A stretch of 64,000 bases of DNA, taken from the NCBI GenBank assembly GCA_013350335.1, contig CM023540.1:45057222-45121221 (forward strand), read 5' to 3'. Source of the stretch: Chimonanthus salicifolius (Eukaryota; Streptophyta; Magnoliopsida; Laurales; Calycanthaceae). Both the position numbers and the translations under genes were made by a program. Below are positions 44,640 through 56,620 of this stretch, piece by piece; the first letter of the stretch is position 1; each line of letters opens with the position of its first letter. A model generated the notes under the pieces. That model was given only the letters and a program-made list of their open reading frames with translations. It ran no database searches and had not been told where the DNA came from.

Positions 44640-46429
44640 ATGCCATGATATCGGTAAAAAATTATTGTTGGTACCAACTTATGGACTCCAACCTTCACCT
44701 AAAAATCAGCAACACTATTGTCGAGCGCCTCACATATCTGAAGTCAATAAATCTATTCCTTATGCCTTACACATCTGAAGTGAATAAATAAATCTAATTC
44801 CTTGTCATGTGTCTAACTTCCCTCACAACATTAATTAGTTTCCGTGGGTTTTTTTTTTCTTACCACTAGCTCATGTGATAGCATTTGCAGAGTCACCAAT
44901 GTTAATCAAGGATAGATCGCTCTCTTAAAAGCTAATAATTTCGTCTCATTAGATTTCGTAACTCCAATAGACTTGGAAAAAGCCAAAATCATTCGTCCAT
45001 TATTTCATGTACTATCCCTTCTATACCTCTTGGGTTAGGTTTACTCTTAGTTGCCCATCGATGTTAAACTTATGCCTACTTTTGACTTCACTAAGCCAAC
45101 TTTTGGTTTATCCTTCCTCTTTCCTCTCCTCAAACCAGGGATTTAAAAAATGTTTAAAACGATATATCGGCCAATATGTAAATATCGACCGATAATTTCT
45201 CTCTCCTCCGATATCGGAATCGTGAAAAAACAGTGAAAAAACCGCAAAAAAACCGTGAAAAACTGTAAAAAATCGTGAGAACCCATGAAAGCCGTAAACC
45301 CTGAACTGTTAAAAACCATGAAGAACCGCGAAAAACCGTTAAAAACGGCAAAAAACCGTGGAAAACAGTGAAAAATCGTATCGGTGTTTTAAAAAAAAAA
45401 AAAAATTTATCGGCCGATATTGTGACCGATATTTCGGACGCTATATCGGCCGATAATATTTATGTACGGCCGATATATATCGTATCGGCCGATATCGTTC
45501 GGTATTAAAATACCAATACATATCGGCCGATACGATATGTATCGACCGATATTTTAACCTTTGCCTCAAACAACCTCCCAAGATAGGTAAAAATCTTCTA
45601 AGAATACATGGTAAACTCCTTAACACAAGGAAGACAACCCACGAGGCTCTGTTTCACCTTCTCAAAGACTTCCCTAGCCTCTAGAGATTTACCTAAAAAT
45701 ATTCTATTGTTTCTCCCTCCATACCAGAGATTTACCTAAAAATATTCTATTGTTTCTCCCTCCATACCGACCAGAATAGGACAATTGAGATTGGTCTCCA
45801 CTCCACTCTCTTTTTTCTCACAAACAAAGCTCCCCACTACTCCATTATTAGACTCTCCACATCCCTGAAATGTTAAAAAACTATCCCAAATGGTTGGAGA
45901 ATTGGCACCTACACATTAGGTGGTCAATAGATTCCTCTTCCAACTTACAAAATATGCAAACCTCAGATGTATTCTTTGGTAAGATACCCCTCACCCTAAG
46001 TTTACCCTTTACTAATATATTGCCTTTAATCGTTGCCTAGGTGAACACTTGAATCATGGAAGGAATCTTATTGTTCCAAGCTCAATTTAATGGAATTACC
46101 TGGGCTTGGTTGGAGTATACTGCTTTTAAAAGAGCCTTCACAGAGAACTCCCCTAAGGGTTCATAGGTACAAATCTACTTATCCTCTTCCTCTAGAAAAA
46201 CCTAAGTTTCCCTAAAAAATCGTATTAAGAGTGTATATTGTTCCTCTTCAAAGACTCTTTAGGGCTCTCCTAAAACTCACCTCCCAATGTGATTGTCAGT
46301 TCAAGATTCCACAACACTCTACAAAGGCATCCTTATTGCTCACAACCCTATACAATCTTGGATAGGCTTCCCTCAACGACCTTTCTCCCAACCAAGTGTT
46401 GTTCCATGAAGAAATCATGTTTCATTTCC
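44640..46429 (-). mobile_element. Decayed LINE with zf-RVT and RNase H on the minus strand
   Basis: From high to low coordinate: an RT-thumb-like piece WLGERSLREAYPRLYRVVSN (about 46,325-46,395); a zf-RVT piece ILVKGKLRVRGILPKN then EVCIFCKLEEESIDHLMCRC (about 45,905-46,015); and an RNase H piece KFNIDGQLRVN (about 45,070) followed by FSKSIGVTKSNETKLLAFKR (about 44,915-44,975). This is the 3' order of plant L1-type LINEs with RNase H. A hAT-type MITE splits it at 45,136-45,563. A 43-bp tandem duplication lies at 45,684-45,769. Stops and frame changes are frequent. Confidence 0.75.
45136..45563. mobile_element. hAT-type MITE rich in ATCGGCCGATAT palindromes
   Basis: The insert starts CAGGGATTTAAAA and ends TTTTAACCTTTG (imperfect inverted ends). 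It is flanked by a perfect 8-bp repeat CCTCAAAC (45,128-45,135 and 45,564-45,571), the duplication length of hAT elements. Its ends are dense in ATCGGCCGATAT-type palindromes. The centre (about 45,215-45,385) is a minisatellite of AAAAACCGTG-like units. It disrupts the surrounding LINE and so is younger. Confidence 0.75.
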
Positions 46430-47162
46430 TGATGCAGGCATCGAACCCAATGAACCCGAGGCAAGTCCGATCAAGCAGGTAGGGCCCACATGAGCTTCAT
46501 TAAGGAAATTCCACTCCAATTGCATCTTAGAATTGATAGTGAAAAGTGAGGGGCAGAAGAGGTTTCTAACAGGCCCACTTACACCCAATTTGGAGTTATG
46601 GGTCAAGGCTATTATGTCATATTATGGGCTTTAAAAGCTCATGATTTGAGATCCATTTGCTGCAAGGAACCCATTTGGACAAAAATAATATGTCATTGCT
46701 TGCATAGAAGCAACACCATATCCAATCTAAGATAAGTCGATCCGTGGAGATAGAATAGATTAGGACTTGATTTGTTGGATTTGAATTGAACTCTAGGACC
46801 TTTGAAGTCTATTAGAATTAGGACTCTCAGGTGTTGGGTTTTTACTGGGCATTATAAGATAAATCAAATAATGTCTTAGAGATAGAGTCCTAGATTTTCC
46901 TGTGGTTATCTCTTATCTTCTATTTTTTCTATTTAAGCACAACATTGTAGCCTCTTCCAGGCACCCAATTCTCTGAGAATAAAATTATTCTTTTGCAAGT
47001 TTGCAATTTATCAATTGAGTGGACTTCGGTTCGTATTGAGAGGCTTCAGTCGTAATTTTTTATCTTATAATCCAATTTTTTGGGTTTCGATCCAAACAAG
47101 TACCATGTTTAAATAATCTTGTGTTTTATGTGTGAGTTTCGATTAAGGGTTGAATGCATGAT
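46430..47162. mobile_element. Candidate solo LTR (weak)
   Basis: It begins TGATGCAGGCATCG after TTTCC (46,425-46,429) and may end at GCATGAT before TTTCC (47,163-47,167). Inside are TATTTAAGC (about 46,930) and an AATAAAATT signal (about 46,978-46,986), as in an LTR promoter/poly(A) region. It interrupts the end of the minus-strand LINE. The 3' terminus does not end in CA, so the call is tentative. Confidence 0.35.
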
Positions 47163-47167
47163 TTTCC

Positions 47168-49480
47168 TTTTCTTAATTCAATTCTTCATTTAATTAAAAT
47201 GGAATATTTTTATTCTTAACTCACCCATAAAAACACTTGGTTGGGAGAAAGGTCTAAGATCATTGGGTTTGTTCGGTGATGGTGTTTATTTGCACACATA
47301 TGGGAATGACTCAATGCGATTAAACTCAAGCTAAATCTTAACCAACTTAGATCGCTTTCTTCAAACACAAGCTTGGCTTAGGGTGTGTGCGTGGTTGTTG
47401 GGAAGTGCGGGTTGAGCTGAATTATCATTGGACCCCCTATAAAGTGCTTCATATGGAGTTCTAATGAGATGAAAGAGAAGACAACTTCGTTTTCGGCCAT
47501 AGCAAGTGCAGTATTAAAATAAGCAGCCCATGCTCTGAATTGGTATTTTCAGGGCATGTGGACCCCCACATAGGGATGCATGGTCACTCAAGTGCTTAAT
47601 TGACCCCACTTGGAGGAGGGTTACATGGCCAAAATCCTAACTTAAACATGGAATTCAAGTCAAGCAAGGGAGGAGGTGCAACCAGCTAAAATTTATCTAA
47701 ATTCGCTCATTTGCAAAAAATGCAACAATTTTGTAGGTATGATTGGGAAACGATATTGGATTTTGATGAATTTAGATTTGTTGGAAAGCTTATTCAATGA
47801 ACTTTCTAACAAGTCCAAGTTCGCATGATTTCGATTTACATAGCCCGAGTTATGATTATTTTTTAAACATGTGTCAAAAGATGTCGAACATAAGCCATGA
47901 CCGACTTCTCTTTTACTTTCGTTCTCCTTAAATGTGTGCACTCTTCCATGGGGTGACTCATTTCCTTAATTTTCTCTCCATTGACATGTGGACTTTACGA
48001 TTCCAACTTGAGTTTGGATTTGCAAGCTACCAGGGACTCCCATGGCCGACTACACTTGGAATGTTATGATTGTTTGTTTTTTTATTCCCCTTTTTGTTGG
48101 TTGATCACATGTAAACTAGGGTTAGTTCATGCCTAAGGTTTCTTCGACCCACTTAAAATCATATAAAAGGAGGCCTTGGGAATCCACCAAGGCACCAAGT
48201 TTGGGTCGAGTGAAAGCGCCTAGCAAAGGCTAGAGTTGGGAACTTCCAAGTGTGGGAAGTTTGGTTTTTTATGTAAGTAGATCTCCAATTGAGGCTACTT
48301 GTTTTTGTACTTTAAGTTAATTTAATTTGCATTGTCTTTATTTACTTAGTTCAATTAGATTGCTAATTTTAATTGCATTTGATTTTAGAATTGGACTTTG
48401 TTAATTTAATTCAATCGGACAAAGCTACTACTCCGAGACTACTATTTTCCCTAAGATTGTGTGAAGTAGACCTTTTGGATTGAAATCACTCTCAGATGAC
48501 ACTCAATTGGTTTTCTTTCCCTGCGTGGACCAAAGATGGTTCTTTAACACTACCTGTTGGGTGTGGCTCAAATTCCACTCGCATGAGGGAGAAAAAAATC
48601 AGCATTGATGTGGGGCCCACAGATAAGGGAGAGATTTGAGGAGAGAAAAAGAAGGGGTCTCCAAAGTGTAGAGGAGTTTTTCTTTCTAGGCTACACGACA
48701 ATTGAGAGAGAATCTCTCTCTCAACGTGTGGAGTGGAGAAAAATTAAGAGGATTGTCGTGTGGATATACACATGGAGGAGGCTTCTTCGTGAGTGCCTTT
48801 TTCAATGGCCGCTTACATTTTGGAGATACAGGACACACGGGTGAAGGCCTCTTGGCCGGACGCAATATGAAGGAAAATCGGTACCGGTTCTGAGATATTC
48901 TGAAATCTCAAGGGGTCTAAGCACAGTGCAGGCCTTGAGATTTCAGGGGTCTTAGATTGTGAGTAAAGTCATTGGTCGTATTGGTGTGGGTCTTATACGG
49001 CGGCCTATTCCGCTAGTCAGGACCGGCCCTAAGGAAGGCCCTTTGGCCACTTATGCTGAGTATCACTCTGTAGAGAGGACGCTTGTATGCAATGATCATT
49101 TGCATGCAAGGAATACTTGGTCAAGGCTATGCTTTGAGGTAGAAAAGCATAGGAATACAGATATGTGTAGTGTTTTTTGTTGGCCGTATATCGCGCTGAA
49201 GTCACACATAGGATGATGTGCTTGGGTATTCTACACACGACACCAAGGTGATGTAGGGAAGCACATGGAAAGCACACTAGAGAGCGGGTTAGAATAAAGG
49301 TTCATTCTTTAGGATTGAGAATGCAAGTGAGAGAGGAACAACTGGGATTTAGTTGCAGTTTCAAGTGGCAACGGTGTATTGTATAAGGGAATCGGGACTT
49401 GGGTTTGGGATTTAAACCTGATTGATTCATTGTATCTTGTATGGATAGTTTTCTCTCTTACTTTTTTCCCATAGTGAAAG
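47168..49480. other. Unassigned stretch
   Basis: No exon or element boundary is supported. Several short frames (47,693-47,941, 48,492-48,844, 48,959-49,277) lack domains. Segments such as TTTTGCCGAACCACGTAAATC further on suggest LTR-element material. Confidence 0.25.
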
Positions 49481-49822
49481 GATTCACTCTCCGTGGACAT
49501 AGGTTGGGTTTTGCCGAACCACGTAAATCTTGATGTCCTAATTGTGTGGTGTGCTTGTGTGCTTTATTTTTATTATCGTGTTATGATTGTTTTATTCTGC
49601 ATATTTATTCCTAACACTCATCAAGTTCACTCATGATAATGAAGTTGGGTTGATTCACTCTCCGTAGACGTAGGTAGGGTTTTGCCGGACCACGTAAATC
49701 TCGGTGTCCTAGTAGTGTGGTGTGCTTGTGTGATTTATTTTTATTATCATGTTGTGATTGTTTTATTCCGCATATTTATTCTTAACACTCATCAAGCTCA
49801 CTCATGATAATGAAGTTGGGTG
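49481..49822. repeat. 171-bp tandem duplication
   Basis: Two units, 49,481-49,651 and 49,652-49,822, both starting GATTCACTCTCCGT and containing CCACGTAAATCT and CTCATGATAATGAAGTTGGG. The wording CGTRGACRTAGG...ACCACGTAAATC is frequent in plant LTR-element ends. Confidence 0.75.
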
Positions 49823-50088
49823 GATTTGAAATCTAGCGTGTATTTAATGCTTTTGAAAAATCGACTTTGATTGAATGAATCTAGCTATGAGATTGAATAT
49901 GGTAAAATTGCATCTATAATGTCAGTTTAGGGTCTTTCAAAACCATGGTTAAAATTGTTCAATCAAACTGTTTTTTTTCCATAAATATTGTATAAACACA
50001 TAGATCTTTCAAATCTATCCAACTCTAAAATCATAGATGGGCTTCTTACAGTGAGAGAACTTTATAGTGTGTGTGGTCGAATGTTCCC

Positions 50089-50090
<2 letters not shown>

Positions 50091-50125
<35 letters not shown>
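50091..50125. repeat. (ATA)n microsatellite
   Basis: About 35 bp of uninterrupted ATA/AAT units. Confidence 0.9.
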
Positions 50126-51052
50126 TTTCCCCTAAAGTGGTTACTGCATTACCACATATAATTTTTAGACGGTGACTATTGTCAGTGATTAACTTAGTTT
50201 AAAATGTGATCAAATTAAATCTGAAATTGATTTAATAAAGGAGGTTTCAATGAGTGCCTCATGTACTTAGAATTAAGAAAGAATTCGATATGTTCTGACA
50301 TATTACTTTCACCATCTCAATAATTGGAGTTGTCTAACATGAGTGCTGAATTTCATCTTTGTTGCTTTGTGGCTTAATTGTCTTTTATATTTATTTGTTG
50401 TATCTCTTACTAATTAATAAAGTATTTTCTTAAAAAATTCTTATTTTACTCGTTCATATTTTAATGCAAGCACCAGTTGGATCTCTTATTTTTTTGCTCT
50501 CAAATTTGGACATGAGCATTCTGATAATTAACACTGTATTATCAGAAGCGGCTTTGATTCTTTGAATCTTTAATAGCATCTCCTCTTTATACTAATTTAC
50601 AATATCCTATCTTCTATAAGTATGGTAATAAATATAACATCAAATATTAAATATCATCTCTAGTTAAAGTTTTACTTGTATGATATAAATTTATAAAACA
50701 ATATAGTTAAATATAAAATTTTCTTTCAACTCATAATATTTATTTATATAATCAAATAATGTATAGTAAAAAATATGGGTAGCAAAGTTCATTTAAACTT
50801 TTATGATTAGATTAGAGGTTAAGGATTCGACTTCTCCTAAATTTACCTAAAACCAACGTCACTAGAGTTGTTACTTAGCTCAAATCTGGTCAGAAACCCT
50901 CCTGACCTCGTCATATACAAATGAGTTTGGACATATATACCAACTTATCGTTAGAGAATAATCCTAGTTCTAAAGTGAAATCAACTAAAGTCCTAAAACT
51001 AGTTGGCATGACATTGATTAGCCAAAGAATGAAAACTATCCCTAGTTGCAAC

Positions 51053-51177
51053 CGGGGGTATAAAATTCGACCGATACAATTTAGACGCCTGAGATATCTC
51101 GACCGATACAGTAAGTATCGGCTAGATAAAAAAAAATTCAGCTGAATATCGGTTATGGGCCCGGCCGATATCGAGGC

Positions 51178-51216
<39 letters not shown>

Positions 51217-51301
51217 CTTTTAAAAAATCTCGGTGGAACCGAGATCTTAGTCGATATGAAAAATAGGCCGAAATCTTGGCCAGGCTGATTTTTCGACCCT
51301 G
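51053..51301. mobile_element. Second hAT-type MITE of the ATCGGCCGAT family
   Basis: 249 bp, starting CGGGGGTATAAAATTCG and ending TTTCGACCCTG. It is flanked by GTTGCAAC (51,045-51,052) and GTTGTAAC (51,302-51,309), an 8-bp duplication with one change. It contains ACCGATAC and CGGCCGATAT palindromes and a (TA)16 run (51,181-51,212). Related fragments (TGTATCGGTTGATAC) occur near 52,000-52,045. Confidence 0.65.
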
Positions 51302-51309
51302 GTTGTAAC

Positions 51310-52860
51310 CAACGTAACCCACTAGTGGAAAGGCCCTAATTCAAGACTAACCAACGAAAAGTGACAATCCTAATTTATCTGCTTCGTCCATGGTGGAGTA
51401 ATCCATTTGAACTAGGCTTGGTAAGTTATTTGATGGAATTTTTTTTTTTTTTTCAAACTCTTGCATGCCAACGAACGTGGGAAGGGATTTGGAGATGGGA
51501 TGGTTAATTGAGAGAATTTAGGAATTGGGTAATTGGATTTGGATTTGGTGGAGTTGGATTGGGCTATGGAAAGTGGGATTCTTTTGGATTGGATTGGAAT
51601 TTGGGCTAGGCTTACTTTTGGGTTGGATCAATTTGCACGTCCAAAGATGGATTCGATTGATTTTCAATTGGGCTTCGGCCCATATGTGGGTCCAATGCAC
51701 CGACTTGCAGCTCATATTTCCCAAATTGCTGTCGCACTCGTTTGGATCAAAAATAAAATTCAGTTCAAGTCCACCGATGCCCGCTTCATCTTAGAGTAAA
51801 AACTTAAAAAAATTGATGAAAATGACCCAAAATGGTCAAATTTTAAGAAAAAATATTTGAAATTGACAAACAACTTCTACACTTGAAGAACTTGCATTTG
51901 AACTTTCTTACAATCACATCCATTGCAAGATCAAACATAGAAAACCGTCAAAAAAATTCTCTAAAATAAAATTAAAAAATGTGTCAGTTGATATATGTTG
52001 TATCGGTTGATACTAGCCGATATGCGTCCTGTAGAACATTACATATCGTTTAACCTGAATTCTTAACCCTTTGGGCCACCTCAAACTAAGCCCATAAGCA
52101 CCCCTAAATGTCACAAATACTGTTTTCATGATATTATCGGACTGTCTATAATAAGAAGATAGTTTCAAGTTTTGAGGTTTTTACTAGGAATTAATCATAA
52201 AAATCTCTCTGAATGTATAATATTTAAAAATACAATAACAAATGTATAAATGAAAATGATTAAAGTATAACCATTAATAAATTTATGATTAAAGTATAAA
52301 TAAACTTTAAGTAATAAATTACTTTGGTAATTATCTAAGAAAACAAAATATAATTTATTTTTTTAATATTTCTTGAATCATAAAATGTCACCCAATTCTA
52401 AATAAGTTCATTTTCAAATACCATCATCGAAGTTATAAAAAAATAAATCAAATTACTGTCGGTCATAACTTAAAATATTTTAAAAAATGTCATTAATATC
52501 ACAATATTATCGAATTTTTGCGATAATACTAGATTTCGACAATAACAAGGAAGAAGTGATAAAATCTCTATATTAGTGTGAAAATGATATTTTTCTAATT
52601 TTGTCCTGATGAAAATAAAAATACCACCGATATTTATTTCATTGTTGTTTAATACACAAGATTTGCAAGTAGTTTCATATATTCGTATAATTAATCTCAC
52701 TTTCAAAACGTAGAAAAGAATTATACTTTTAATAGTTAAATAGATATATAATTAATTCCGTTCAATATTAACAAACTATTTATGACCCAATTTTATATAG
52801 TTAGCTTTTTAACAGATATAGTTTAATACTAAATACATACATAATCTAATTGCAGTCAAA
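51310..52860. other. AT-rich gene-free stretch upstream of the SRC2-like gene
   Basis: No exon is recognised. The frames at 51,518-51,799 are repetitive in Gly/Leu/Ile/Trp codons from TTGGATT-like repeats and are not called. Confidence 0.3.
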
Positions 52861-53112
52861 TAGCTGTAGGACCCGAAGCTAAGGTGGAGAGTTTTAAACC
52901 AAGACTCTGGGAAGAGATCGAAACTGGATAGGAATCAAACCAAGGTAAGAAACTCAAAAGGGAATTCTAGTTATTCTCGGAAAATACCGTTTCCCCAATC
53001 GTGAGCCGTTATCCCTGAAGAAAGAATCCTCCACGTTTCTACAACCGCCTAGGATTTTAATATCAAAGCCAGAGTAAACTTCCTGTCATTTTCTCTAGTC
53101 CAAGCATCCTCT

Positions 53113-53119
53113 TATAAAT
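53113..53119 (+). promoter_or_regulatory. TATA box of the SRC2-like gene
   Basis: TATAAAT about 155 bp before the start codon, in a CT-rich promoter-leader region (TCTTTCTTCCCTTCATTTC follows). The implied leader is about 120-130 nt. Confidence 0.6.
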
Positions 53120-53270
53120 TCAAATTCTCCTCTTTCTTCCCTTCATTTCAATTCTCCTCCTGTTACATTACACACGTAAAACCTCCTCCTATTTTTCTCC
53201 TTTCTGCAACAACCAGAGGAATTCCTCTTGAAAAATATCAATCGAGCAATCAAAATATAGCTAGTTCGAC

Positions 53271-54136
53271 ATGGAATGTAGGGCGTTGGATCTGACGATC
53301 ATATCTGCCATGGATCTCAACAACGTCAATCTCTTCGGCAAGATGAAGGTCTACGCCGTTGCCAGCCTTAGCAACGACCTCAGAACCAGACAGAGAACCC
53401 CTGTAGACAAGGCCAGCGGAAAGAATCCCAAGTGGAACCACACCTTGAAATTCTCCATCCCCACCGTCGTCTATACAGATGGCCTTGTCCTCCAAATCCA
53501 GCTCGTTGCCGATCGCTTCTTCAGACACCGGCCAAATCGGCGAGGTTCACATCCCCATCAAGGAACTCCTCGGCAACTTCCCTGCCGGCTCCGATGGAAA
53601 ATATATGTCCACCCAGTTCGTCAGCTACCAGGTTCGGAAACCCAACGGGAAGCCAAAAGGTGTCTTGGATCTCTCCTACAAGCTCGCTGAAAAAGTCGCC
53701 ACCCCCGCCCCCGCTGCCGCCAAAGGTGGCGAGTTCATCGCCCGTCTACCCTGTGGGTATGGGTCAAGGTACGTCTGGGCTGTACCAGGCGCCTCCACAG
53801 GTGGCGCATCCTTACCGACCACCGCCTGGATATGGGTATGGTGCGGCACCGCCTCTTCCTCATGGGTACGGATACGGGTACCCGCCACAGCCTCCGAAGA
53901 CCGGGTACAGCGGATACGGTTACCCTCCACAACCTCCGCAGACCGGGTATGGCGGGTATGTATACCAGCCCCAGACTGTCAATCAGCCAGCGAAGAAAAG
54001 CACGTTTGGAATGGGGTTGGGAGCGGGCTTGATGGGTGGTGCTCTCGGTGGTTTATTGATCGGAGATATGATTTCTGATGCGGGCGATGCCGGGTACGAC
54101 GTTGGGTTCGACGATGCTGGTGGTTTCGATTTCTAA
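53271..54136 (+). CDS. SRC2: SRC2-like C2-domain protein, two frame changes
   Basis: SRC2 proteins are plant C2-domain, cold- or stress-induced membrane-associated proteins; Arabidopsis SRC2 moves from ER to vacuole and can stimulate RbohF. The start MECRALDLTIISAMDLNNVN matches the family start. The C2 domain covers about residues 1-130 (KMKVYAVASL, NPKWNHTLKF, IGEVHIPIKELL). A PGYGYG/GYPPQPPxTGY repeat region follows, then a glycine-zipper MGLGAGLMGGALGGLLIGDM and an acidic end. The gene is intronless, as is usual. However, the frame moves +1 near 53,517 (after VADR, before SSDTGQ) and +1 again between about 53,690 and 53,745, near a CCCCCGCCCCCG run. The span of 866 nt is two over a multiple of three. 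Read literally, the first frame stops at 139 residues. It is either a young pseudogene or carries sequence errors. Confidence 0.9.
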
Positions 54137-54299
54137 TATTTCTTGTTGAAATTTTATTTTTCCTGGTAGAAACATCTTTATTTTTTTTATTAGGATTATA
54201 GGGAATTTGACATAATTCTAATATTTCTTTCTTGTTGAAATTTTATTTTTCCCGGTAGAAGATTCTTTATTTTTTTTATTAGGATTCTGAGGAATTTAA
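54133..54299 (+). repeat. 85-bp tandem duplication in the SRC2 3' untranslated region
   Basis: Units start at 54,133 and 54,218 (CTAATATTTCTT...GAAATTTTATTTTTCC). The first begins inside the last codons, so the stop codon TAA (54,134-54,136) lies in the first unit. Confidence 0.8.
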
Positions 54300-54340
54300 T
54301 ACTGCTTATATGAATGTTTTTCAATTTCTGCATGTATATA

Positions 54341-54346
54341 AATAAA
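54341..54346 (+). terminator. Polyadenylation signal of the SRC2-like gene
   Basis: AATAAA, with a second overlapping AATAAG, about 205 nt after the stop codon, following a T-rich stretch. Confidence 0.5.
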
Positions 54347-54774
54347 TAAGCAAACAAAATATTGAATGTTTTGTGGTCTATGCTCTTAACCCATGAGAAA
54401 CATAGGATGCGTTTGGATACATTACTATAATTAATTATTTTAAATTTTAAAATATAAATTATATTAAAAGGGTGGCCTTTAAAAGAAAATCGAATACTAC
54501 ATTTATTTTGAAATTATATTTTTTTAAAGAAATGTTTAAGTGCAAGAAATATAACAATAATAAAGTTTAGATTTTATATATCCATTCATTAGAAAATCTT
54601 TAATATTTTAAATTTTTAAATTTTATTGATGAATGGTGGGTATGTAGAATTTAATTTTTTTTTAACCTTTATACTCATGAATGGTGACTTTACTTTTTAA
54701 ATTGGACATAGGTGTAAATTTTTTATAGAAAATAATTGTTTATATAATTTCTAATAAATATGAAAAATGATATA

Positions 54775-54954
54775 CTCTCTCCGTCGCATTTTAGTTGTCT
54801 CATTTGAAAATTTGTATTTTTTAAAGAACTCTCTATATAAGACTAGCACCTTATATGATCTCATCTATTTTCAATACATTTTATACTAAATGGGATAACT
54901 ATTTTGGGACAATTCTAAAATCAATATAAGAGTAATAAATTGGGACAGAGGAAG
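54775..54954. mobile_element. Stowaway-like MITE
   Basis: 180 bp between TA dinucleotides. The ends CTCTCTCCGTCGCATTTTAG and, complemented, CTTCCTCTGTCCCA match the Stowaway terminus. It shares TAGTTGTCTCATTTGAAA and TTTTTTAAAG with the copy at 43,881-44,029 in the opposite orientation. Confidence 0.8.
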
Positions 54955-55489
54955 TATTATGTTCAAACTTGACTTATTTAAGTTCCGCACATTGGTGACC
55001 TAAACTATTTGTGGATCACCCCATTGAGGATGACAAGTAAACTAGACCCAAGAAAATCTACATATTTAATAGTTGGACTCTTTTATACTACTAGTTATTA
55101 TACATGTTCCACATATGGCAAAGGTCATTGAATTTATATTAATTATTAATATCTAATCAAAGGTAAAATTACTAATCAATTAAAATTGTCAATATTAACA
55201 TAAAATATATAATATACTGTATTAACAATCTATTTAGCAGGGAACCTGTGCCTTTGCAATGACTATCTCACAACCTTCCTTTAGATTCACCAAACTGATT
55301 CACAACTAATTTTTCTATTTTTTCTCCCGTTTTGCTTGAATTTTTTTTATTTTTTAGGTGCTGACATCATAAGAGTGGGTATAATCTTTCATACTCCCCA
55401 AATAGAATTCTAGATTCTGAGTCCTCGTGTATTTTTTTAACTATTTTTATACAAACTTTTCATCTTTGATGCAATAAGATATAATAAAT

Positions 55490-56620
55490 CTAGGATAATT
55501 ATTTTGACACGGAATTTTTCTTTCAACGTACTTAGGTTTTCAATTTAATTACTATTTTACCCTTATGCTTCCACACCATCCGTATACAAGTTAAGAATAT
55601 TTTTTCTTCGTTCGGACCATCAGATTATTTCTTCATTGGATCATCAGATCCTTTGTAGCGTAAATTCTATTAGTCGATGCTACGGTAATACTATTATTTA
55701 AATAATAAAATCTTCTTTAAAACTTTGAAGTTATTTTTTAAGTATTGTGTATTTTCAAAATCTCTCAAATTGAATATCCAGACTAATTACGATAATTTGA
55801 TAAAAATACTTTAAGACTTCAAGATCTTTTGATAATCCCAAATACTTAAACCACAGTATTTTATAAATAAGGGTATCCCTTGGCTAAGTCAAAACATATT
55901 TGGAAGTGTCAAATAACTTTGAAGTCTTAAAGTATTTTTATCCGATTATTGTAATTAGTCCAAATATTTAATTTGAGAAATTTTGAAAATACACAATGCT
56001 TAAAAAACAACGGTTCATGTTATAGATGCTACAATAATCTACATTGCATTAGTTAAATAATAAAATCTCTATTAAAACTTTAAAGTTATTTTGTAAGCAC
56101 TATATATTTTCAAAAAATTTAAAATTGAATATCCAGACTAATTACGATAATCTGATAAAAATACTTTAAGACTTAAAGGTCTTTTGACACTCCCAAATAT
56201 GTTTTAGCACAGTCGAGTGATACCTTTATTTGTAAAAGTTTTAAGCATTTGGGATGTCAAAAGACCTTCAAGTCTTAAATTATGTTTTATCAGATTATCG
56301 TAATTAGTCCGGATATTCAATTTGAGAAATTTTAGAAATACATAATGCTTAAAAAATAACTTTAAAGTTTTAAAAGAGATTTTATTATTCAAAACGCACT
56401 GTACATTGGTGTAGCATTTGTAATATAGACCAGACAAATAGAATTTAGGCATGAATAATGGTCCGAACGATCCGATGGTCTGAACGACGAAAAACATGTT
56501 CTTATCTTACATCCGGACCACGCTGACAAAGAAGAGCAAAGCGGTAATTTCCTTCAAAAAACTGAAAACCCGTGTCTTCAAAAAGAAAATACTCGTGTCT
56601 AAATAATTGCTCTAAATCTA
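55490..56620. mobile_element. Foldback element with nested inverted repeats
   Basis: The outer ends GGATAATTATTTTGACACGG (55,493 on) and the complement of CTCGTGTCTAAATAATTG (56,592-56,609) are inverted. Pairing continues inward through TTCGGACCATCRGAT and AATTCTATT. Inside are two hairpin units, 55,680-56,013 and 56,022-56,430, each with arms containing AATAAAATC...AAAACTTTRAAGTTAT and ATTAGTCYRRATATT. The inner unit has ends GATGCTAC/GTAGCATC-like. No transposase is present. Parts of the family recur at 6032-6240. Confidence 0.7.

Noticed and set aside
45215..45385. AAAAACCGTG array considered as a telomere-like or centromeric satellite
   Set aside because: Short (about 170 bp), irregular and confined within a MITE bounded by 8-bp duplications.
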